DNA of 64,000 nt from the NCBI GenBank assembly GCA_001643675.2, contig LSRY02000019.1, forward strand, positions 1,498,001 through 1,562,000, in the 5' to 3' direction. The notes beneath the pieces are model-generated. The model did no database searches. It was not told the DNA's origin and saw only the letters and a list, made by a program, of their open reading frames with translations. The stretch comes from Monocercomonoides exilis (Eukaryota > Preaxostyla > Oxymonadida > Polymastigidae). The position numbers and the translations under genes were made by a program. Positions 56,560 through 64,000 of the stretch are shown in pieces. Position 1 is the stretch's first letter. Every line of letters starts with the position of its first letter.

Positions 56560-57534
56560 TCAAAAAAACAAACCATTGTCCTGATTTTCTTTCAGTTGTT
56601 TCTCTTTTGACAAATAATCCATTCGCTTATGTATTTGCCCTTTTTGATCTTTTTCATTCTTTGAAATGCAAGCAGATGTAAGTTCATTTGCCCATTCATC
56701 ACATTCATGTTTTAGAGAACTAACATCATCATGAGGAAGCGAAAAAATTGTTGGTGATACGGGTAACAAAGATGAATGTAATGGAATTCCAACAGAAGGA
56801 AAAACAAATGGAAGAATGGCAGATACTGTTTGAGGAGTTGTATCGCTGACACAAATTTGAGATGAAGAATTGGTTATGAATGATGCATAATTCATAGAAG
56901 TCGAAATGGCCTTTGCACAAGAATTTGGAGATGAAATTGGAAATAATAACGAATTTTGAAAGCATGATTGGCCTCCTTCTGTATCAATTTTGCAATGCTC
57001 TTGACTAAAAGATGACAGATGCTCTTTATCATAACAAAATTCAGAAAATCCTTGTTTAATATTAACATAATTTTCTCGCTGAATAGGCGCTTTTTTAGTA
57101 CTTTCAAAATGACTCTCTTGAGAATTTTTCGTATTTAAATATGTTGGTATTGATAATGAGCTTTCTTTATTTTTGATTCGCGATAATGGTGCCAAAGAAG
57201 ATAACGTGTTTCTTATTTTCCCTGAAAATTCTTGCTCTTCACTTTTTTCTATTGGAGCAATTTCATCTCCAATTTCTACCAAACAAGCGTCCAACTCAAA
57301 AGAAAGTTGAGTGCCATCAATAACTCCACTAATTGCTTTTCGATTAAATTCTGTTGTTACAACACTGTCAGAATCATCAAATATTGTAATCTTTCCATTT
57401 TTGAAAAACGTGCATTTTCTAGGAAAAAGATACTTCAAAAAAGCAAACAATCATGATGCTTCACACCCTTCAAGCCAATTTTTTGCCTTTTGCAACTTCC
57501 TTGTTGTATACTGACAAAAAAATGACTTTTCCAT
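56560..57534 (-). CDS. DUF2439 (ZGRF1/Mte1 N-terminal-like) protein
   Basis: Exon 1 is 57534-57467 and exon 2 is 57418-56560. A 48-nt intron (GTGTGA...TCCTAG) joins WLEG to KCTFFKNGK in phase, giving 308 residues. The N-terminus MEKSFFCQYTTRKLQKAKNW followed by LEG and KNGKITIFDDSDS, FNRKAISGVIDG, QLSFELDACLVEIGDEI fits the DUF2439 pattern (YTxxKxKKxKxWxDG, then a small beta fold ending in LVEI). In other eukaryotes that domain occurs in ZGRF1, yeast Mte1 and fission yeast Dbl2, helicase-associated proteins of homologous recombination. The remaining 220 residues are Ser-rich and unstructured, and no helicase or GRF zinc finger is present. The short first exon with a GTGTGA donor is inferred from domain continuity. 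Confidence 0.6.
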
Positions 57535-58106
57535 GAAAAACAAACCTATTCAACTCTTTGAAAAAGCTTCTTATTTAATTGAACAAAATTATTAAAAAAT
57601 TATGGTGTGAAAATTCGTTTATCATCAACAGCTTTTAAACGTTATTGTTGAAAACAATATACGAACATGTAGTTTTTGACACTATTGTTCAATTCTGTTT
57701 TTCTTCAACAAATTTCTTTTTTCAGAAAAATTAAAGTCATCATTAAAAATCTTAAATTTTGTGTAAAATACAAAGAATTTCATCAGTTTTTAATAATTGA
57801 AATTTTAATAAACTACAAAAAACATACAGCTTTTTGCAATTTTAAAATGCAATTAAAAAAAAAAAAGAAAAGGAACATTTCAAACGTTCAGATTAAAAAC
57901 TTTAAATGTAAAAGGTTGAAAATTGAACACAAAAAAATCTAAGTTGATTATAAATAATTTTAAGCCCAGCAGTATAACAAAGAGATAAGCTATTCTAATG
58001 CAATTTCGACTTCGAAAAGATACGCCATTTAAAGACAGATAACAAACAACAGTTATTAAAACTGACAAGAAACAAAAAAAAAAAATAGTCTGCTCAAACA
58101 AAGCAG
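57535..58106. other. Intergenic AT-rich spacer
   Basis: Probably the promoter of the DUF2439 gene and the 3' UTR of the RRM gene, which is transcribed in the same direction. No ORF of note. Confidence 0.5.
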
Positions 58107-61100
58107 CTAATTAGTATTTGAACATTTTTCTTTTTGCTTCTTAAATTCCTCATCTTCTACATCCAAATAAGCCCCCAAACAGCTGAGATTTTCTGTTACA
58201 GCTTTTTGTTTGGTAGGAAATCCTAAGCAAGAAAGATCTGCTTCATCTATTTTTTCACTTCCTATCTTTTGCTCGTCTTCTTCGTCCAAAATGTATAATT
58301 CCTGTGTTCTCGAGCAATCTTTTTTGGGAGCACTGAAATTGGAAGGAGAAATAGAAGAGTCGATAGAAAGCTGCTTTAGGCTGGCGGTTTCGACTTCTTC
58401 TTCAGAAAGATACAAATTTTGATAGCTTGTTGAGCATGTGGAAGAGCATTCATCGGAATCAGCATCAGACAAAGAGTGGCTTTTGGGGTGTGCTGCGGAA
58501 GATGAAGAAGAAGAGAAAGAAGGAGAAGGAGAAGGAGAAGGAGAAGGAGAAGGAGAAGAAGAAGAAGATAAAGATAAAGATGATGAAGAAGATAAAGAGG
58601 AGGAAGAAGAAGATGTATAAGATGATAGAAAGGATGTGGAAGGAGAAGAAGTTGGAATGGAAGAAGAAGAAGAAGAAGAAGAATGAGATGATGATGCAAA
58701 TGATGATAAACATGAAGGAGAAGTAGAAGTTGGTGATGATGAAGTGCATGAGCCATTCAAGTTAGAAGACGAACAAGTTGGCTTTGATGAAGCGAGGAGT
58801 GCAAATGTGTCTAACAGAGAAGAAGAAGATGGAGAAGAAGAAGAGGAAGAGGAAGAAGAAGAAGAGGAAGAGGAAGAAAGTGATGATGATTGAGGAGACA
58901 AAGGAGAAGGTGGCGTGTGAGGTGATTGAGGAGACAAAGGAGAAAAAGATGAAGACGACAGCGCAGTTTCAATTGAAGACGAAGAAAGAGCAGTCCAGTT
59001 TGAAAAAGAAGAGCTGCTTGTCTTCTCTTTTTCTGTGTCTGCACTCCCAGAAAGATCTGTCTTATCATCTGAGGCATCTTTTGAGCTGTTGGAAAAGGCT
59101 GGTGAATTCTGCTGGGCAAAAGTGTGTTCAAGGAGAAAGGTGTTGGAAGAGGCAGAGATTGAAGAAATGTTTTGGTTAGAGTGAATGTTGGGGGTGATGT
59201 TTTGTTGGAAAGGTAATGAAATGGAAGAGAAAGATCTAAAAGGAGGAAAAGATGATGATGATTTTGGAGAAGAAGAAGAGGAGGAGGAGGAAGAGGAGGA
59301 GGAAGAAGAAAATGAAGGTGACATTGAAGCAGATGGTGAAATTGAAGATGGCTGCCAGGGAACTTGAAGTGGCAAATGAAGGAGAGGCTGCATAGAAGGT
59401 GCATATGGAGTGAATGTGGAGGCAGAAGCAGAAGGAAAAGAAGGATAAGAAGAAGCTGACAACAAAGAAGAAGACGCAGGCTGAGCCAGATTTGGTGTGA
59501 AATTAAAAGTTGAAGGTGAAACAACAGTAGAAGAGGAAGAAGTTGTTGAAGTTGTTGAAGAAGGCAAAGAAGAAGAGGAAGCAAAATGAGGTGGAGCAGT
59601 AGCTGTAAGTGAACTGGAAGAAGAGTTTGAGTAATCAACAGAAAATGGATTGCAACTTTGAGCTTTCTGAAATGGGCTCAAAGGCGACTGCTGCAGATTA
59701 GGGTTGGCAAACAGCTTTGGAGTGAACACGCAGCAGGAAGGGCTGAGAGCAGAAGCAGACTGCTTGGCATTCTCTGTGTGTGCCTGGAGAGGAGGGGAGG
59801 AGCTGCGGGGAGGGAGATTGAAACAAGAATTGGGGTGCAGCTGCTGCGGGGAAAGGATGTTTGTGAAGAGAGGCTGGTTGCGAGAGGGGGTGTGCTGACG
59901 GTCGAAGGAGAGGTCGATAAAAGGATTGCTGTTATTATTATTATTATTGCTGCTGTTGTTGTAGCTGCTGCTGAAGCTGTTGTTGAGGGACGGGGAATAA
60001 GACGACTGAAGTGAATGGTTAGAAAGAGAGGAGAAAGAGGAGCCGGAGGAATTTGTGGCAGAGCTGAAGGAGGAGTGGATGCTGCTGGCGTAGGAGCGAT
60101 TAGAGGCGGATGAGAGAGAAGGAGACCGAGAAGACGAAGATACATTAGAAGAGGAGGAGGAAGAAGAAGAGGTTGGAGGAGGTGGAGAAGAAGAAGAAAG
60201 AGGTGGCGGAGAGGAAGAAAATGCTGATGACAAAGAAGAAAAAGAAAAAGGAGGAGGTGAAGTAGAAGAAATGTTGCTTGCTGCTTTGCTTTCAGACAGC
60301 AAAGCAGAAGGAGGTGGTTCGATTTTCTTTATACGCACATGAATAGCGTTGTCTACAGGCGCAGACGCAGACACAGATGCCTGCAAAAAGGCGAGGTCTG
60401 GCAGGCGCCCCAAGAAATAGTCGAGTGCTGCTCTGTCGAGGTATTTGCGGCAGAGAAGAATTGTGCACTCTGATGAAGTGACAATGCCACTGGGGTAACT
60501 GTTCCATAGAGATGCTATCATCGATTCAGGCATTTTTATGTATCCGTACGGCTGCGTTTCGCCTTTGTCTTGAGGAATAAATATTTCAAAATTATTCTCA
60601 GGAAAGATTTTTGAAAGCAGAGAAGCGACGATTTGCTTCATTTTCTTGAGTTGTTTTATTTCAGGTAAGAAAGGATTAATTAGAAAACATTGCGTTCCAG
60701 GAAGAACAACAATATTTGCCCATCTAACATATCCCTTCAAATAACCTTTTAAATCTTTTCGCGCAAGATCTGCGAATACTCTTTTTGGAAATTGAACAAA
60801 TAATTGGGAATAATCAACAGAAACAGCAACTCTTAAATCAAAAGATTGCTTTCTACATTGGGAAAATAAATTAATAAATTATAGCAAAAGTATAATTTGT
60901 TATTTAAAATATATGTTTATTAATTTCAATTTTTCACATACCTACAAATTAAAAAAATTGCTTTGCAATCCAGCACTTTTCTTTCTGCGCTATAAACGGT
61001 AATTGTAGTATTTTGATGTGCAGGATAAACATTGCATTTATTATCGCCTAATTGCTGAACAAAAAAATTGTATCATTTGATTTTGTTGGGAAAAAGACAT

Positions 61101-61399
61101 AATTATATATCAAACAATTGTACTTTTTGCGCAAAGCGCTTTTGCACAACTTGAATCATTAAAATATACGAAAGTACTTGATCTTTTATTATTTGTTTTT
61201 CTGCATATATATCTTATTGGTCCAAATTTTGATAATGCCTCAGTTATCTTTTCTTCACTTATTGCCGAAGGAATGTTGTATATTTTTACACCTTCTTCTA
61301 AAATAAAAAATAGAAGGTCAATGCGTATTATATGTGAGGAACTAAAATTAATTACATACCATATTCACCATCATGTGGTGAAAACGAAAAAGAGCACAT
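58107..61399 (-). CDS. RRM-domain protein with a very long Ser-rich tail
   Basis: Four exons: 61399-61360, 61297-61116, 61054-60942 and 60852-58107. Introns of 62, 61 and 89 nt (GTATGT, GTTTGA, GTATGT donors; TAG/CAG acceptors) all keep the frame, giving 1026 residues. After MCSFSFSPHDGEY, residues about 17-90 form an RRM: VKIYNIPS as RNP2, ALSKFGPIRYICRK, RSSTFVYF as RNP1, then DSSCAKAL. A second fold at about 140-260 (WANIVVLPGTQCFLI, LKKMKQIVASLLSKIFPE, PYGYIKMPESMIASLW) could be another, diverged RRM. Residues about 290-940 are dominated by S, P, N and T with a run of about 20 Ser. The C-terminus is acidic and more regular (ELYILDEEDEQKIGSEK). It probably binds RNA in the nucleus or cytoplasm; the target is unknown. 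Confidence 0.82.
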
Positions 61400-61867
61400 T
61401 ATCCAAAAATTCCTTATGGGAATTAATCAAAAAAATAAGAAAAAAAATTCGTTGAACTCACGATTTTCCGAGTTTCCAATACAATGAAAGAGAATTTGAA
61501 GAATTTAAAGAAAATGAATTATCTTTTTTATGAATGAAAGTCTAATCTGGGAGAAGATCTCTTTTTTTCAAATTCAAATCAAAAGAAAGTAAAAGTGGGA
61601 TCAATATAAATTCAAAAATTAACTCTTTTCATGACGTGCAAACAAATAAGATTATTTTTCATTGAAATAGATGAAATTGCAACAAATTCTGTAATAACAA
61701 ACGTGAATTATTAAGAAATTCATATCCGTCACAATTTCACTTTTAAATTTATCAAATAAAACATTCATATCCAAAATCATCAAAACAACATTCATGAAAT
61801 GAGTAAAAAGTTAATGAAGTGAAGGAATATTAAGTGGAAGCTAAAACAAGAATCCAGTGAATTGATT
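61400..61867. other. Short intergenic spacer between same-strand genes
   Basis: AT-rich, containing the RRM-gene promoter and the CFAP100 3' UTR. Confidence 0.5.
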
Positions 61868-61975
61868 TCACTCTGTGAAGAATTCTGCGTCTTCGTCTAC
61901 TTTTGCTGCTGCTTCTTCAACAGTTTTCTTTTTCATCGTCTTCGGAATTGAGCGGTTCACAACAGGACGTCCAGC

Positions 61976-62029
<54 letters not shown>

Positions 62030-64000
62030 AGAGAGAGAGAGAGAAATGAAGTGCATTGATAACAAAAAGGGAACAAAGCAAACTTTTCTGTGAACTGGCT
62101 CTTCTGCTCTGCGCAGGGAGTCTTTGATCTGCTGAGCAATCATCTGCTCCTTCTGCACTGCCTTTTCCACGCGCAGTCTTTCTCTCCTGAGAAAGTCCTG
62201 CTCTTTCAGCAGCCTACGCACGCCCTCCAAATCGGCTGCCTCTGCTTTCTTCATCATTTTGAGCAGCTGGCCCTCCATCTGCTGCAGCATCTTCATCGAC
62301 GAGTGTGTCGCTGTCACACTCGCCGCTGTGGCTGCTGCTGCTGACAGGGAAGACGAAGCACTTGAAGGTTGGGACGTGCTCGAGGAAGAGGAAGAGGAGG
62401 AAGAAGACGAAGACGACGACGAAGAAGAAGAGGAAGAGCCAGAAGAACCTGAAGAAGAAGAAGAAGGCTGATTGGCCATTGCTGCTGCCAGTGTCAGAGA
62501 ATCCAGACAGCATTTGCGATATGCTGCGCCGATGATTGTGCGAAGCTGCCTGCAGCTTTCTGTGGCCTCGTCTAGTTGGAAGTTCTGGTTCCGCTGGAAC
62601 ATGAGCGAGTCGATCTTCTTCTGCTCTGCCTCGATGTCGCTCTCAAACTGCGCAATTTTCTCTTCGCTGTCAGCCAGCCGCTTCGACAGGCTCTCCCGCA
62701 GCATACGCAGCTCCTGCAGCGACTTCTCCAGTCCGCCTTCCTGCTCCTGCTGGTTGGCCATCAGCATAAAGTTCTTCTCCTCAATCTCCGAAAACAGCTG
62801 GTGCACAAGCCCCGGCTTCGAGAAGAAAGAATCCTGAAATCAATAAGCAGCAGTTTGGATGAAAATCGATGTTTTTTAAAAAAAATTGAGTGAATGTTTT
62901 AAGTAATTTTCGGGCAGTTAACGACAATCAAACAAAATTAAATTAATGTTGTACCTCTTCTTTTTCCTCGTCTTCTCTTTCTTCTTCTGAGCTCTCCTGA
63001 AATGCTGTGACAGATTCCGCTTCTGCCTGCTTCTTTCTCTCTTCGTCGTATTTGTCTTCGAATTCGTCGATGTCTCCATCGTCCTTTCGGACATTGCCAT
63101 CAGCTTTAAACATGCCATTCCCTTCCTCACCTTCTTCTTCTTCTTCTTCTTCTTGCTCCTCTTCCTCCTCGTCTGCTGAGTCATCTGGAACTTCAACTTC
63201 TTCCTCCACTTCAACCTCTTCCCACTCATCGTCATCTCCTTCTCCTTCACCCTCCCCTACTCCTTCTCCTTCTCCCTCTCCTTCCTTCTCTTTGTTAGCT
63301 CCACCCTGTTCATCTGTTTCTCCCGATTCAACATTTCTTTGCTGCTCTTCTTTCTCATCCGCTTCTCCCTTTCTCATTTCTTCGCTCCCTTCGTTTTCAT
63401 TCAATTGTTCTGAATTGTTCCGTTTCCTTCTTCTAACTTTCTTGACAACCTGTAACATGGCCAGAATAACAAGAAATGCAATAAAGACACAATAATAATA
63501 ATAAAATATCATGAAATCACTCAAATCCAAAGTGTAACAACAAACAGTTATTGTCTTCATTCTCCCTGCTTTCTCTGCTCTTTTTCGATTTCTTTCTTCT
63601 TCTCTTCTTCTCTTCTTCTCTTCTCTCTCTTCTTTTTTGCGCTCAGCTTCTTTTTCTTTCTCGACTGGATTGGATTTGCAAAAGATGAAACAAAATGCAA
63701 TTAAAAAAAATCAAAAAAAAGATTCAGTTACATTTGCAGAAGAAACACATTAACAAAAAAGTGAATGAAAAAGTTACAAAAAAACAAGGTTTACTATACT
63801 TTCTCGTTGCATTTCGCGCTTCTTTTTCCAGTCAGGGGGCTCCAACGAGGCAAGGAAATCTTTTGCTTTTTGGCATTCAGTAATCTGTTGATAAGTCAAA
63901 ACCAGAGAAAATTGGAATTAACCGATCAAAACATGTATTAAAGCAGAAACGTTGTTTTAACATAAAAGCAATGCAACAGTCTTAAAGAAAATTGCAATTG
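61868..64000 (-). CDS. CFAP100: CFAP100 (CCDC37/MIA1)-like axonemal protein, 5' end outside window
   Basis: Five exons are visible: 63884-63800, 63664-63546, 63449-62955, 62833-62084 and 61975-61868. Introns of 135, 96, 121 and 108 nt all keep the frame, giving 518 residues. Order: ECQKAKDFLASLEPPDWKKK, a K/R/E helix, GRMKTIT (CFAP100-like MKT block), a strongly acidic run, SFFSKPGLVHQLFSEIEEKN (family FxxPxxLLxxFxxLEExNL), a coiled coil, a 20-residue Ser tract, and a second coiled coil ending LRRAEEPVHRKAGRPVVNRS (family RAxAPVxKKxGxxxxxRSxP). CFAP100 anchors the regulatory f/I1 inner dynein arm to the axoneme as a partner of CFAP73. The presence of this gene implies a motile flagellum. The Ser tract is an insertion relative to what I expect of the family. 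Confidence 0.78.
61980..62043. repeat. A47 homopolymer followed by (GA)n in a CFAP100 intron
   Basis: In gene sense this is a (CT)n then T47 tract ending at the AAG acceptor at 61976-61978. It would act as an extreme polypyrimidine tract. Confidence 0.9.

Noticed and set aside
58811-59638. 275-codon Leu/Pro/His-rich ORF
   Set aside because: Alternate frame of the Ser-rich tail of the RRM gene.
1-64000. CRISPR arrays, bacterial operons, rRNA genes, retrotransposons
   Set aside because: No regularly spaced direct repeats with unique spacers, no Shine-Dalgarno gene clusters, no rRNA-like sequence, and no reverse transcriptase or LTR pair were seen.

Overview
The window looks like nuclear DNA of an intron-bearing, flagellated protist, most likely an oxymonad (Preaxostyla, Monocercomonoides-like). 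The sequence shows short GT-AG introns (48-121 nt where placed, donors mostly GTTTG or GTATG), standard stop codons, a nuclear-type tRNA-Asp, an axonemal protein gene (CFAP100-like), and many decayed pieces of two families I associate with oxymonads: large right-handed beta-helix surface proteins with a TM and kinase-like tail, and ARM/HEAT-like proteins. The organism assignment rests on recalled family resemblance, not on a search.

Layout. 1-7.7 kb holds conventional genes: the end of a Q/S/P-rich protein, a small TMEM230/134-like membrane protein, a C2-metacaspase with two complete caspase-like domains in tandem, and tRNA-Asp(GTC). 8.5-16 kb is a graveyard of frameshifted gene fragments. 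16.5-23.1 kb is a complete long-TIR DNA transposon whose gene fuses a ubiquitin-specific protease (USP) to a DDE transposase (copy A, two in-frame stops). 24.2-27.8, 31.0-32.8 and 47.96-51.8 kb are three transposons of one family, all starting GGCATAGG and all flanked by perfect 8-bp target duplications. Two of them carry pieces of host surface-protein genes (Pack-type) and one is almost a pure palindrome. 37.2-41.0 kb is a second, uninterrupted USP-transposase (copy B, about 1165 aa, four exons) with no TIR that I could find. Two pogo/Tigger-like MITEs lie at 51.0 and 54.0 kb. 56.5-64 kb is again gene-dense: a DUF2439/ZGRF1-N-like protein, an RRM protein with a very long Ser-rich tail, and the 3' part of CFAP100, all on the minus strand.

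The most novel item is the USP-DDE fusion. Both copies keep the USP Cys and His boxes, a CxxC/His linker and a D-x81/82-D-x43-E triad. Downstream of both genes lies a strongly folded roughly 100-bp element sharing an identical 12-nt core (CCTGGGAGGCTG), with a C(UUCG)G tetraloop hairpin in copy A. The conserved genes sit at the two ends of the window and the middle 44 kb is a transposon and pseudogene island.
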